64,000 nucleotides of DNA. It comes from Boseongicola sp. GTDB taxonomy: Bacteria; Pseudomonadota; Alphaproteobacteria; Rhodobacterales; Rhodobacteraceae. The notes beneath the pieces were generated by a model, which did no database searches, was not told the origin of the DNA, and was given only the letters and a program-made list of their open reading frames with translations. The stretch covers positions 2,551,932-2,615,931 of the forward strand of contig CP046179.1 of assembly GCA_014075275.1 (NCBI GenBank), written 5' to 3'. Shown here in pieces: positions 52,556-61,659 of this stretch; within the stretch, counting starts at the first letter, position 1, and each line of letters opens with the position of its first letter. Made by a program: the position numbers and the translations under genes.

Positions 52556-52666
52556 CTTGGTGGCTCCGTTGTGAGTTGCATCGTTCTCTTGAGATCACGT
52601 TCGCTCTGGTGCGGAGGCTTATCAACTACATAAGCACATGATTTTAAATGATAATCGGAGCGCGCC

Positions 52667-53227
52667 ATGGAGGGTCTGAGCGAGCGCCAATACGCCGCCC
52701 GCGTCGGCCTCTCGCGCGGGGCAATCCAGAAGGCCAAGGCGACGGGGCGGCTGGTTCTACACGCCGATGGCAGCATTGACGCGGCAGCCAGCGATGCTCT
52801 GCGCGCGGAGGCGACCGACCCGTCCAAAACTCGCAAGGCACCGAAGCCGAAACTCAAACCGGTCCCGGAGGCGGCGGTTTCCGCCGTGGGCGAAACGTTG
52901 CGCGAACAGGGAATGGCCGCACCTCCCGTCGGCAGTGGCACCACGTTTCTGCAGGCCAAGACGGCCAATGAAGTGCTGAAGGCGCAGGAGCGCCGTCTCC
53001 GGCTGCATAAGCTGAAGGGCGAGTTGATCGACCGGGCGCGTGCTCTGTCGCTGGTGTTTCGGCTGGCGCGGCAGGAGCGTGACGTTTGGGTCAACTGGCC
53101 CGCGCGTGCGGCGGCGTTGATGGCGGCCGATCTGGGTGTGGAGCCCGCCGCGATGCAGAAGATTCTGGAGAAACATGTCCGTGCCCAGCTCGACGATCTT
53201 GCCGAGGTCAAACCCGATCTCCGGTGA
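52667..53227 (+). CDS. Terminase small subunit (Nu1-like)
   Basis: A 186-residue protein. The N-terminal winged helix-turn-helix is LSERQYAARVGLSRGAIQKAKATGRLVLHADGSID, followed by a charged linker and a helical segment (FLQAKTANEVLKAQERRLRLHKLKGELIDRARALSLVFRLARQERDVW) typical of Nu1-like proteins. It binds cos or pac DNA and loads the large subunit. It overlaps the large-subunit start by 53 nt. Confidence 0.83.
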   Translation: MEGLSERQYAARVGLSRGAIQKAKATGRLVLHADGSIDAAASDALRAEATDPSKTRKAPKPKLKPVPEAAVSAVGETLREQGMAAPPVGSGTTFLQAKTANEVLKAQERRLRLHKLKGELIDRARALSLVFRLARQERDVWVNWPARAAALMAADLGVEPAAMQKILEKHVRAQLDDLAEVKPDLR

Positions 53228-55166
53228 GGACGACTTCGACGGCGCGGTGGAAATCCTGCGCGCCTGGGGCGCAGGCCTCACGCCGGATCCGGACCTGACG
53301 GTTTCGGAATGGGCAGATCGGCACAGGATGTTGTCAGGGCGTGCCTCGGCCGAACCGGGCCGGTATCGCACGGCGCGCACGCCTTACATGGGCGAAATCA
53401 TGGACCGGCTGTCGCCCGGCGACCCGACACAGCGGATCGTGTTCATGAAGGCGGCGCAGGTCGGCGCGACCGAGGCCGGCAACAACTGGATTGGGTTCGC
53501 TATCCACCAAGCGCCGGGGCCGATGCTGGCCGTCCAGCCGACGGTGGAACTGGCGAAACGGAACTCGAGGCAACGGATTGATCCACTGATTGATGAAAGT
53601 CCGGAACTGCGGGAACGGGTAAAACCGGCCCGGTCGCGCGACGCGGGCAATACGATGCTGTCCAAGGAATTCGCGGGCGGTATCCTGATCATGACCGGGG
53701 CAAACTCGGCCGTGGGGCTGCGCTCGACCCCGGCGCGCTACATTTTCCTCGACGAGGTCGATGCCTATCCGGCGTCCGCCGACGATGAGGGTGATCCGGT
53801 TACGCTAGCGGAAGCGCGTTCGCTGACCTTCGCCCACCGGCGCAAGGTGTTCTTGGTCTCAACCCCGACCATTCGCGGGATGAGCCGGATTGAACGGGAC
53901 TATGAGGCCAGTGATCAGCGCCGGTTTTTCGTCCCATGCCCGCATTGTGGCGCGATGCAGTGGCTTAAATTCGAACGACTGCGCTGGCAGAAGGGACAGC
54001 CGGAAACGGCGGAATATCATTGTGAGGACTGTGAGACGCCCATCGCGGACCACAACAAGACGGCCATGCTGGAGGCTGGCGAATGGCGACCGACCGCCAC
54101 GGCGGCCGATCCCAACACGGTCGGCTACCACCTCTCCGCGCTCTATTCACCCATCGGCTGGCTCAGCTGGGAGCGGATCGTGCGGGCGTGGGATGCGGCG
54201 CAAGGATCGGACGAAGCGATCAAGGCCTTCCGCAACACGATCCTCGGCGAGACCTGGGTCGAAACCGGCGAAGCGCCGGATTGGCAGCGGCTCTACGACC
54301 GGCGCGAGCACTGGAAACCGGGCATTGTGCCTGCGGGCGGGCTGTTCCTGACCGCTGGGGCCGACGTCCAGAAAGACCGGATCGAAGTCGATGTCTGGGC
54401 CTGGGGCCGTGGGCTGGAAAGCTGGCTGCTCGATCACATCGTGATCGAGGGCGGCCCCGACCGGCATGAGGCCTGGGGCGACCTGACCGAACTGCTCGGC
54501 CGGACGTGGCCGCACGAGCGTGGCGCGCATCTGAAGATCGCGCGGCTTGCCATCGACACTGGCTATGAGGCCCCGGCGGTCTATGGCTGGTCGCGGGCCC
54601 AAGGGTTTGCACAGGTCGCACCAGTCAAGGGTGTCGAAGGCTTCAACCGGGCCAGCCCTGTGTCGGGGCCCACTTACGTGGACGCGACCGAGGGCGGCAA
54701 GCGTTTGCGCCGCGGCGCACGGCTCTGGACCGTGGCAGTATCGACCTTCAAGGCCGAGACCTATCGCTTCCTGCGGCTGGAACGGCCAACCGAGGAGGAA
54801 CGCGCTAACGGCGCAGAATTCTCACCCGGCACGGTGCATCTGCCGCACTGGGTCGAGAACGAATGGCTGAAGCAGTTCGTGGCCGAGCAACTGGTCACGG
54901 TGCGCACGAAGCGTGGCTTTGCCCGACTGGAATGGCAGAAGCTGCGCGAGCGCAACGAGGCGCTGGATTGCCGGGTCTATGCCCGCGCCGCCGCCTGGAT
55001 CGCGGGTGCGGATCGCTGGACCGACGAGAAATGGCGTGACCTCGAGGATCAACTCGGTGTCGCCGACGCCTCTGCGGATCCCGCGGGGCAGATCAACAGG
55101 CAAGCGCAGACGTCGCAAGGCAAACGTCAATCCGACTGGCTCGGACGGCGCGGAGGATGGTTTTGA
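53175..55166 (+). CDS. Terminase large subunit (GpA family), complete
   Basis: A 663-residue packaging motor. The ATPase part has FMKAAQVGATEAGNNWIG (~residue 90), PGPMLAVQPTVELAKR and Walker B YIFLDEVDAYP (~190). A CPHCGAMQWLKFERL zinc-like motif and the nuclease block AGADVQKDRIEVDVWAWG follow. The C-terminus contains RNEALDCRVYARAAA, identical over NEALDCRVYARAAA to prophage A. It cuts concatemers and pumps DNA into the prohead. I prefer ATG 53175 (MSVPSST). Confidence 0.93.
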   Translation: MSVPSSTILPRSNPISGEDDFDGAVEILRAWGAGLTPDPDLTVSEWADRHRMLSGRASAEPGRYRTARTPYMGEIMDRLSPGDPTQRIVFMKAAQVGATEAGNNWIGFAIHQAPGPMLAVQPTVELAKRNSRQRIDPLIDESPELRERVKPARSRDAGNTMLSKEFAGGILIMTGANSAVGLRSTPARYIFLDEVDAYPASADDEGDPVTLAEARSLTFAHRRKVFLVSTPTIRGMSRIERDYEASDQRRFFVPCPHCGAMQWLKFERLRWQKGQPETAEYHCEDCETPIADHNKTAMLEAGEWRPTATAADPNTVGYHLSALYSPIGWLSWERIVRAWDAAQGSDEAIKAFRNTILGETWVETGEAPDWQRLYDRREHWKPGIVPAGGLFLTAGADVQKDRIEVDVWAWGRGLESWLLDHIVIEGGPDRHEAWGDLTELLGRTWPHERGAHLKIARLAIDTGYEAPAVYGWSRAQGFAQVAPVKGVEGFNRASPVSGPTYVDATEGGKRLRRGARLWTVAVSTFKAETYRFLRLERPTEEERANGAEFSPGTVHLPHWVENEWLKQFVAEQLVTVRTKRGFARLEWQKLRERNEALDCRVYARAAAWIAGADRWTDEKWRDLEDQLGVADASADPAGQINRQAQTSQGKRQSDWLGRRGGWF

Positions 55167-55375
55167 TGGCAGACTGGACCGAAACCGAGCTGTCCGCGTT
55201 GCGCCGGGCCTATTCCAGCGGCACGACCCGGGTCAGCTATGACGGCAAGTCGGTCGACTATGGCTCGGCCGAGGATCTGCTGGTGCGCATCCGCACCATC
55301 GAGCGGGCCATAGCGGGCACCACACAACCGGTGCCAATCGCTGGGCTCGCGGGCTTCTCGCGCGGGGATCGCTGA
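55166..55375 (+). CDS. gpW-like head-tail joining protein
   Basis: A 69-residue protein: ELSALRRAYSSGTTRVSYDGKSVDYGSAEDLLVRIRTIERAI. It has the helix-beta-helix pattern of gpW and sits between terminase and portal. ATG 55166 overlaps the terminase stop (TGATG), and the stop overlaps the portal start. Homologue position: 456-683 in prophage A. Confidence 0.8.
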   Translation: MADWTETELSALRRAYSSGTTRVSYDGKSVDYGSAEDLLVRIRTIERAIAGTTQPVPIAGLAGFSRGDR

Positions 55376-56931
55376 TGTGGGCCAACTGGTTTGACCATGC
55401 GATTGCCTCGGTGGCACCACGCACGGCGGCCCGTCGTGTGCTGGCGCGGCAGGCATTCGAAACCCTGACGCGGGGCTATGATGGTGCCTCGAAGGGGCGA
55501 CGGACCGACGGCTGGCGTGCGCCGGGCACCTCGGCCGATACCGAGGTTGGCGTGGCCGGGGCGCTGCTGCGCGACCGGATGCGCGATCTGGTCCGCAACA
55601 ACCCGCATGCGGCCAAGGCCGTGGCGGTGCTGGTAAACAACATTGTCGGTGCGGGCATCATGCCTCGGGCGGCGAGCGGCAATGACAAGCTGGACCGGAA
55701 GGTCGATGCGCTCTTCGCAAGGTGGTCGGACGCCGCTGACGCCGACGGCCAGCTCGACTTCTATGGGCTGCAGACGTTGATCTGCCGCGAGATGGTCGAG
55801 GCAGGTGAGGTCCTGGTGCGCCGACGTCTGCGCCGCGCAGCGGATGGCTTGCCTGTCCCGCTGCAAGTGCAGGTGCTGGAGGCCGACTTCCTCGACACCA
55901 CGAAATCCGGCACCATCGGCGCGGGACGCCTCGTCCAGGGGATCGAGTTCGATCCAGTCGGCAAACGCCGGGCCTATTGGCTGCATGCCGAACATCCGGG
56001 TGATGCCTATGGCACGTTGCAGAACGGGTTGCAGAGCCGCCCGGTCCCGGCGACCGAGATCGCCCATGTTTACGAGAAGCAGCGCACGCAGGCGCGCGGC
56101 GTTCCCTGGGGCGCGCCGGTGATCCGCAGTTTGCGCGACCTCGACGACTACGAGGTGGCCGAACTGGTCCGCAAGAAGACCGAGGCCTGCGTCACCGCCA
56201 TCGTCTTCGGCGACGACGAGGCGCAGCAGGGCATCGCTCCCTCCGTGGTCGATGCTGATGGAAACCGCGTCGAGCAGTTCGAGCCTGGCCTCATTGCCTA
56301 TGCGCGCGGCGGCAAGGACATTCGATTTAACCAGCCTTCGGCTACGGGCGGCTATGCAGAATACAAGCGGGCGAGCCTGCATACGATCTCGGCCGGGTTC
56401 CGCGTGCCGTATGAGTTGCTGACCGGCGATCTCTCCCAGGTGAACTATTCCTCGATCCGCGCGGGGCTGGTTGAATTCCGCCGCCAGATCGATGCCGTCC
56501 AGTGGCAGCTGTTCATCCCGATGTTCTGCGCCCCGGTCTGGCGCTGGTTCACGGAAGCCGCATGGGCGGCGGGCCAGATCCCATCGCCGGACGTACCGGT
56601 CGAATGGTCGCCGCCGAAGTTCGAGGCGGTCGATCCGCAGAAGGACGCGATGGCGAACCTGCTGTCGATCCGATCTGGCACCATGACGCTGGCCGAGGTG
56701 ATCGCCCGGCAGGGCCGCAATCCGGACGCGGTGCTGGCCGAGATCGCTGCGACCAACGCCAAGCTCGATGCCCTCGGGCTGGTTCTCGACAGCGACCCGC
56801 GACGAGTCACCAAGACCGGGAGCGCGCAGACCAGCGACCCGGCCACCGATCCGGATGCCGACGAACCGGCCGACGACGAGCCCACCGCTGACGCGGAAAC
56901 CGATCCGGCGCAGGCCGACCAACAGGACTGA
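55375..56931 (+). CDS. Phage portal protein, lambda family
   Basis: A 518-residue portal. Typical blocks are RDLVRNNPHAAKAVAVLVNNIVGAGI, QVLEADFLDTTKSGTIG, AEHPGDAYGT and RVPYELLTGDLSQVNYSSIRAGLVEFRRQ. The C-terminus is acidic and proline/alanine-rich. It overlaps the gpW-like stop by 1 nt and lies 5 nt before the protease-capsid fusion. Confidence 0.94.
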   Translation: MWANWFDHAIASVAPRTAARRVLARQAFETLTRGYDGASKGRRTDGWRAPGTSADTEVGVAGALLRDRMRDLVRNNPHAAKAVAVLVNNIVGAGIMPRAASGNDKLDRKVDALFARWSDAADADGQLDFYGLQTLICREMVEAGEVLVRRRLRRAADGLPVPLQVQVLEADFLDTTKSGTIGAGRLVQGIEFDPVGKRRAYWLHAEHPGDAYGTLQNGLQSRPVPATEIAHVYEKQRTQARGVPWGAPVIRSLRDLDDYEVAELVRKKTEACVTAIVFGDDEAQQGIAPSVVDADGNRVEQFEPGLIAYARGGKDIRFNQPSATGGYAEYKRASLHTISAGFRVPYELLTGDLSQVNYSSIRAGLVEFRRQIDAVQWQLFIPMFCAPVWRWFTEAAWAAGQIPSPDVPVEWSPPKFEAVDPQKDAMANLLSIRSGTMTLAEVIARQGRNPDAVLAEIAATNAKLDALGLVLDSDPRRVTKTGSAQTSDPATDPDADEPADDEPTADAETDPAQADQQD

Positions 56932-56936
56932 CCAAC

Positions 56937-58991
56937 ATGGACACAATGATCGAAATCCCGGCCTTGCGCCGGATGGCGGAGCTTGCGCTGAACTCAGCGG
57001 ACACCGACACCCGCACCGTCGAGGTGATCTGGTCAGCGGGCGCTCGGGTTCGTCGATCGACCCTGTTCGGCGAACCCTACGACGAGGAATTGAGCCTCGA
57101 TCCAGACCATGTGCGGCTCGATCGTCTGAACGCCGGCGCGCCGTTTCTGAAGGTGCATGAGATCGAAACGCTGGATGCCGTGATCGGCTCGGTCGTCCCG
57201 GGGTCTGCCCGGATCGAAAACGGTCGCGGCATTGCGCAGGTCCGGATTTCTGAGCGCGCCGATGTCGAACCGATCTGGCGCGATATCCAGGCGGGCCATA
57301 TCCGGGCGGTGTCCATCGGCTACCAGGTCCACCGGTTCGAAGTGTCCAAGCCCGAAGCGGCTCGCGAGCTTTGGCGCGCGGTGGACTGGACGCCCTTCGA
57401 GGTGTCCGCCGTGCCGGTCGGGGCAGATCCCGCCGCAGGGTTTCGCGCCCAATCCCAACTTCACGATTGCGTCCTCCATCGCCGGGACGTCCCACCCACT
57501 CAAACAGGAGCCATCCCGATGACGGAAAAACCCAACGCCCTGGCCGCAGAGGCCAAAGATCAGCCCAGCGACATCAATGCTGCCGAGGACACCACCATGA
57601 CTGAACCGAAGACGCCTGTGGCCGAGCCGAAGGTTGCTGCCGTTGAGACCCGCGCGCAGCCAAAGCCGCAGAAGCCCGATGCCCCCGTTGTGCCTGACAC
57701 TGAAGCTGTTGCGACCCGGGCCCGCGAGACGGAGCGTGACCGGGTGTCCACAATCTATGATCTGGCCGGGCGGCTGAACCTCGAGCGCAGCTTTGCCGAG
57801 GATCTGGTCAAGCGCGGCACGGATATCGGCGAAGCCCGGCGTTTGATCCTCGATCAGGTCGCCTCCAAATCCGAAGAAACCCGCACCTTCAGCCAGGTGT
57901 CGATCCCACTCGGCGGCCGCGACGAGCAGATCACCCGCCGCGATGCCGTCGCGAACGCGCTTCTGCACCGTTACAGCCCAACGCTGTTCACTCTGGAAGA
58001 TGCCGCTCGCCAGTATCGTGGCATGACGCTCATGGAACTGGCCCGCGAGAGCCTTGGCAATGCTGGGGTCAATACGCGGGGCCTGTCTCGCGACGAGGTG
58101 GCAACGCGGGCCTTGCATTCGACGTCCGACTTCCCGGAGATCCTCTCGGCGGTCACCAACAAGACCCTGCGGCAGGCCTATGACGCCTATCCCCGCACAT
58201 TCATGCTGTTCTGCCGCCAGGTTCTGGCCACCGACTTCAAGGCGATGCACCGGGTCCAGCTCGGCGAAGCGCCGCAGCTGCTGGAGGTGGGCGAAAGCGG
58301 CGAGTTCAAACGCGGGACACTCGGCGAGAGCAAGGAGAGCTACAAGGTCAAGACCTATGGCCGGGTGGTCGCCATCACCCGCCAGACGCTGATCAACGAC
58401 GATCTCGACGCCTTCACTCGGATCCCCGCGATGTACGGCAACTCCATCGCCCAGCTGGAATCGGACGTCGTCTGGGGCATCATCACCGCCAACCCGGCGA
58501 TGGCGGACGGCAACGCCCTGTTCCACACCAGCCACAAGAACCTCGCAGGAACAGGCGCAGCGCTGGCGGTCGATGCTGTCGGTGCGGCCCGCGCGGCGAT
58601 GGCCAAGCAGACCGGGCTCGACAAGAAGACGGTGCTGAACGTCCGCCCCGCCTTCCTGATCGTGCCCGCCTCGCTGGAACTGAAGGCGGAGCAGATGGTC
58701 GCCCAGAACCTGGTGCCCGCAGCGACGTCCAATGTCGTGCCGCAGTCGATCCGCACCCTCGCGCCGATCAGCGAGCCACGCCTCGATGCCGCCAGCGTAA
58801 CCGCCTGGTACCTCGCGGCCAGCCCGAACCAGATCGACACCATCGAGTACGCCTATCTCGAGGGTCAGCAGGGCGCGTACATTGAGACCCGGAACGGCTT
58901 CGACGTCGACGGCGTCGAGATCAAGTGCCGCCTCGATTTCGGCGCAAAGGCCATCGACTGGCGCGGCCTCTACAAGAACCCCGGCGCATAA
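56937..58991 (+). CDS. Prohead protease-major capsid fusion protein
   Basis: A 684-residue protein joining a prohead protease to a capsid protein. Residues 1-~185 form the protease: TRTVEVIWSAGARVRRS, LKVHEIETLDAVIGSVV with a candidate His, and AVSIGYQVHRFE with a candidate Ser. A charged linker follows (~190-290). The rest is a gpT-type major capsid region (SESGEFKRGTLGESKESYKV, TYGRVVAITRQTLINDDLDA, FHTSHKNLAGTG). The protease would cut itself free during maturation. An internal start at 57519 could supply capsid without protease. Confidence 0.88.
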   Translation: MDTMIEIPALRRMAELALNSADTDTRTVEVIWSAGARVRRSTLFGEPYDEELSLDPDHVRLDRLNAGAPFLKVHEIETLDAVIGSVVPGSARIENGRGIAQVRISERADVEPIWRDIQAGHIRAVSIGYQVHRFEVSKPEAARELWRAVDWTPFEVSAVPVGADPAAGFRAQSQLHDCVLHRRDVPPTQTGAIPMTEKPNALAAEAKDQPSDINAAEDTTMTEPKTPVAEPKVAAVETRAQPKPQKPDAPVVPDTEAVATRARETERDRVSTIYDLAGRLNLERSFAEDLVKRGTDIGEARRLILDQVASKSEETRTFSQVSIPLGGRDEQITRRDAVANALLHRYSPTLFTLEDAARQYRGMTLMELARESLGNAGVNTRGLSRDEVATRALHSTSDFPEILSAVTNKTLRQAYDAYPRTFMLFCRQVLATDFKAMHRVQLGEAPQLLEVGESGEFKRGTLGESKESYKVKTYGRVVAITRQTLINDDLDAFTRIPAMYGNSIAQLESDVVWGIITANPAMADGNALFHTSHKNLAGTGAALAVDAVGAARAAMAKQTGLDKKTVLNVRPAFLIVPASLELKAEQMVAQNLVPAATSNVVPQSIRTLAPISEPRLDAASVTAWYLAASPNQIDTIEYAYLEGQQGAYIETRNGFDVDGVEIKCRLDFGAKAIDWRGLYKNPGA
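57506..57521 (+). promoter_or_regulatory. Internal RBS and start within the protease-capsid fusion
   Basis: AGGAG at 57506-57510, spaced 8 nt from in-frame ATG 57519 (MTEKPNALAAEAK), at the junction between the protease domain and the linker. It could yield a scaffold-capsid protein in excess over the fusion, as capsid subunits are needed in hundreds of copies. Use is inferred. Confidence 0.55.
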
Positions 58992-59019
58992 AACGGGCCG
59001 TCCCTGACATCTCACCTCT

Positions 59020-59047
59020 AACGGGCGGTCCAATCGGGCCGCCCGTT
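59020..59047 (+). terminator. Hairpin after the capsid gene (weak terminator)
   Basis: AACGGGCGG (59020-59028) pairs with CCGCCCGTT (59039-59047) around a 10-nt loop, followed by CCATTTTGC. The short T run suggests partial termination or an RNA end that protects the capsid message. Confidence 0.5.
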
Positions 59048-59069
59048 CCATTTTGCAAAGGATCCCGCA

Positions 59070-59405
59070 ATGAAAAACTACGTCCAGCCCGGCAACACCA
59101 TCACCCTGACCGCGCCCTACGCCGTGACCTCCGGCGATGGCCTGCTCGTCGGCTCTATTTTCGGCGTGGCCGCCGGGGATGCTGCCAATGCCGAGACGGT
59201 CGAGACCGCCCTCATCGGAGTCTTCGACCTGAAGAAAGTCGCGAGCCAAGCCTGGTCCACCGGTGACAAGGTCTATTGGGACAACACCAACAAGGAAGCC
59301 ACCAAGACCGCCACCGCGAACACGCTGATCGGTGTGGCCGTTGAGTCTGTTGCGGGCGGCGCGGGTGACCTGATCGGCCGGGTGCGCCTGAACGGCAGTT
59401 TCTGA
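59070..59405 (+). CDS. DUF2190-type head decoration protein
   Basis: A 111-residue protein: MKNYVQPGNTITLTAPYAVTSGDGLLVGSIFGVAAGDAAN, then WSTGDKVYWDNTNKEATKTAT and LIGVAVES. It matches the capsid cement-like DUF2190 family. It takes the decoration role that gpD has in prophage A but sits after the capsid gene. AAAGGA precedes the ATG, and it overlaps the next gene by 1 nt. Confidence 0.85.
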   Translation: MKNYVQPGNTITLTAPYAVTSGDGLLVGSIFGVAAGDAANAETVETALIGVFDLKKVASQAWSTGDKVYWDNTNKEATKTATANTLIGVAVESVAGGAGDLIGRVRLNGSF

Positions 59406-59716
59406 TGACGGCGTTTGCCGCCATTCTGGATGCTCTGTTCGCGGATCCCAACATCGGGCGTGAGGCGGTCTACACCTCCGATGGCGGCGCGCCCGTGCTG
59501 GTGCGCGTCGTCTCCCGGCAGGCTGATGCCATCACCGAATTCGGCGATGCGCGGCTCTGGTCGGAAACGACCCGGATCGATCTTCGCGTCGCGGAAGTTC
59601 CGGCACCGCGTCCCGGCGACCGATTGGAAATGGATGGCGACGCCTTCCTCATTCAGGGCGAACCCGTCCGGGACCGGGAGCGGCTGGTCTGGACTGTTGA
59701 TCTGAGGCCCGCGTGA
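59405..59716 (+). CDS. Head-tail joining protein
   Basis: A 103-residue protein with the C-terminal pattern PRPGDRLEMDGDAFLIQGEPVRDRERLVWTVDL, shared with 5163-5465 in prophage A. It likely forms the adaptor ring under the portal. It overlaps both neighbours by 1 and 4 nt. Confidence 0.75.
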   Translation: MTAFAAILDALFADPNIGREAVYTSDGGAPVLVRVVSRQADAITEFGDARLWSETTRIDLRVAEVPAPRPGDRLEMDGDAFLIQGEPVRDRERLVWTVDLRPA

Positions 59717-60339
59717 AGCTGAAGCTCGACATCGATCCGGACATCGTCGCCATGATGGCAGCGGAGGTCGCGGCGGGCGAACGTGCTGTGACAGCTGCCA
59801 TGCGCGAGGCCGGGACCGGGCTCAAGACTGCCTGGCGCACGCAGATCACTGGCGCGGGATTGGGGCGACGGCTTGCCAACTCGATCCGCAACCAGAACTT
59901 CCCGAGGTCGGGCGAGAGCTTGGATGCAGCCGCGCTGGTCTGGTCCAAGGCCCCGGTCATCGTGGGAGCGCATGACACCGGCCCGCTGATCCGCTCGAAA
60001 GACGGGTTCTGGCTGGCGATCCCGCTGCCCGCCGCAGGCAAGTCGCTGCGCGGCGGCAGGATAACCCCCGGCGAATGGGAACGGCGACGCGGGCTGCGCC
60101 TGCGTTTCGTCTATCGTCGCACGGGGCCGAGCTTGCTGGTGGCAGAGGGACGGCTGAACACGAAGGGTCAGGCGGTCGTGTCCCGCTCCAAGACCGGGCG
60201 CGGAAAGGTCACCGCGCCGATCTTCCTGCTCGTGCCGCAGGTGAAACTGCCGAAGCGGCTGGACCTCGCGCGGGATGCAGACCGGGCGCTTGACAGCGTC
60301 CCGGGGCTGATCGTGGCGAAATGGGTTGTTCAGCGATAG
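59713..60339 (+). CDS. DUF6441 family phage protein
   Basis: A 208-residue protein starting at GTG 59713. It matches the protein at 5462-6112: AVTAAMREAGTGLKTAWRTQ, SKDGFWLAIPLPAAGKSLRG, LRFVYRRTGPSLLVAEG and LLVPQVKLPKRLDL. Its place in the neck region is kept in both prophages. In prophage A the tail terminator follows at once; here a minus-strand gene intervenes. Confidence 0.78.
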   Translation: MKLKLDIDPDIVAMMAAEVAAGERAVTAAMREAGTGLKTAWRTQITGAGLGRRLANSIRNQNFPRSGESLDAAALVWSKAPVIVGAHDTGPLIRSKDGFWLAIPLPAAGKSLRGGRITPGEWERRRGLRLRFVYRRTGPSLLVAEGRLNTKGQAVVSRSKTGRGKVTAPIFLLVPQVKLPKRLDLARDADRALDSVPGLIVAKWVVQR

Positions 60340-60378
60340 GATCGGAAATTGGCTATCGTTTCCTCGTGCCAAGCAACC

Positions 60379-61083
60379 CTAACCAAAAACCGAACTCGTT
60401 AACTCCAAGTATTTAGGTCGAGAAAAGTTGGCTTGCTCCACATGTTCGAAATGCGAAACGAAATGCTCGGCCTCCACACTTTGAGCGCGAATATGTGGCT
60501 TCAAATAGGTAATAAACTCTGATCCAGCGCCAATTATTATTGGAATCATGTTTATAAAGACCCGATGGATTGGAACTCCGTCCTGATCAGCGAAACGTTC
60601 AAATCCATCTGCCTCGATGCGGTGTCTGACGAGGTTCCGAGCATTTGCGCGCAAGCGGCTTTGATCCCTTGGCATGTCGAGGAGCACACAAAAGTCTCCC
60701 CAAGAAGCGTAGTGGTCAATGAACCCTCCGCCGTCTTCGCCGTCCCCAGCAGGAAAATCTACAAGGAGGTAGTCTTGGCGTTCGTTCTGCTGCGCATGGC
60801 GGTGCACACTGCGGATGCCGTGCGCTTTATTGTGATGCTTGGCATTTCTGTATGCAAGAACAGCGCAACAAAGCGGGTGTGCATAAAAATCAAAATCGAC
60901 TTCCTGAGTTTCTCGAACTGCGTCGTACAAGCTGGCGAATGTGTCGAGCATGCTCTTACAGGCGAGCTCAACATTGCCGATCGCCTCGCTTGAATCGATG
61001 AGGAATAGTTCTTGGAATCTGTATTTCTGTTCAATGAAAACTCGCAGCGACTGTGCAAAATCTTCGAATCTGTCTGTAATCAT
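60379..61083 (-). CDS. Moron gene of unknown function on the opposite strand
   Basis: A 234-residue protein, MITDRFEDFAQSLRVFIEQKYRFQELFLIDSSEAIGNVELACKSMLDTFASLYDAVRE, then HPLCCAVLAYRNAKHHNKAHG and FIDHYASWGDFCVLLDMPRD. It is rich in His, Phe and Cys and of clearly lower GC than its neighbours. The long N-terminal helices are followed by a His/Cys-rich middle. AGGAAG precedes ATG 61083; the longer frame from 61110 is less likely. It interrupts the neck-tail gene order against transcription, the classic moron pattern. Family not recognised; lysogenic conversion or phage exclusion is plausible. Confidence 0.75.
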   Translation of the reverse strand: MITDRFEDFAQSLRVFIEQKYRFQELFLIDSSEAIGNVELACKSMLDTFASLYDAVRETQEVDFDFYAHPLCCAVLAYRNAKHHNKAHGIRSVHRHAQQNERQDYLLVDFPAGDGEDGGGFIDHYASWGDFCVLLDMPRDQSRLRANARNLVRHRIEADGFERFADQDGVPIHRVFINMIPIIIGAGSEFITYLKPHIRAQSVEAEHFVSHFEHVEQANFSRPKYLELTSSVFG

Positions 61084-61218
61084 CTGACTTCCTAGTGAAA
61101 ACCCACACAAGACTTAGTAGTTTTCCCGAGCTCCTTCCATCGCAGTTCGCAGCCTTTTTTCCGGAGCTCATGGGTGCATTGAGCCAGCAATTTCTACTGT
61201 CGAGCCCGGAAAGACACC

Positions 61219-61635
61219 ATGACTGTTCGTGAAACCATTCTCACCGCGCTGCAGGCGCGGCTTTTGACGCTGGCCGCAACCGCCCTGCGGGGTGAGGTCT
61301 TGCCCGAGCGCATACCCGCCGATGGCCTGTTGATCCTTCGGGATGGGGAGCCAGGCGATCCCGAGGTAACACTGTCGCCCCTGCGCTACCACTACCAGCA
61401 CCGTGCCGAGATTGAGGCGGTCGTGCAGGGCACCGACCGTGACGCCGTCTTCGACACGCTGACCGCCAGCATCGGCACGGCAATTGCCGCCGACCGCACG
61501 CTCGGCGGCCTATGCGACTGGGTCGAAGCAGAAGCGCCACGCCCGGTCGATCTGCCGGTCGAAGGCGCGGCGAGCCTGAAGGCGGCCGTGATCCCGGTGG
61601 TGCTGCATTATTCAACGGCCGATCCGCTCGGCTGA
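61219..61635 (+). CDS. Tail terminator-like protein
   Basis: A 138-residue protein: ILRDGEPGDPEVTLSPLRYHYQHRAEIEAVVQG, then FDTLTASIGTAIAADRTLGG and VEGAASLKAAVIPVVLHYSTADPLG. It is the homologue of 6115-6549 (IEGAAAIKAATLPVTLEYVTANPLI). Size and position fit tail completion. The ~100 bp upstream hold no gene. The acyl-CoA transferase label used for some homologues has no support in the sequence. Confidence 0.72.
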   Translation: MTVRETILTALQARLLTLAATALRGEVLPERIPADGLLILRDGEPGDPEVTLSPLRYHYQHRAEIEAVVQGTDRDAVFDTLTASIGTAIAADRTLGGLCDWVEAEAPRPVDLPVEGAASLKAAVIPVVLHYSTADPLG

Positions 61636-61659
61636 CCCTGACAATTCAAGGAGAATACG

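Noticed and set aside
55258-57495. A 745-codon minus-strand frame opposite the portal and protease genes
   Set aside because: High GC produces long antisense frames; the + strand has well-recognised phage proteins here.
57033-59249. A 738-codon minus-strand frame opposite the capsid gene
   Set aside because: Same GC effect; no domain or RBS, and the + strand is a clear capsid fusion.
61219-61635. Acyl-CoA transferase
   Set aside because: The label is used for some homologues, but the protein is small, lacks such a fold signature and sits in the tail-terminator slot in both prophages.
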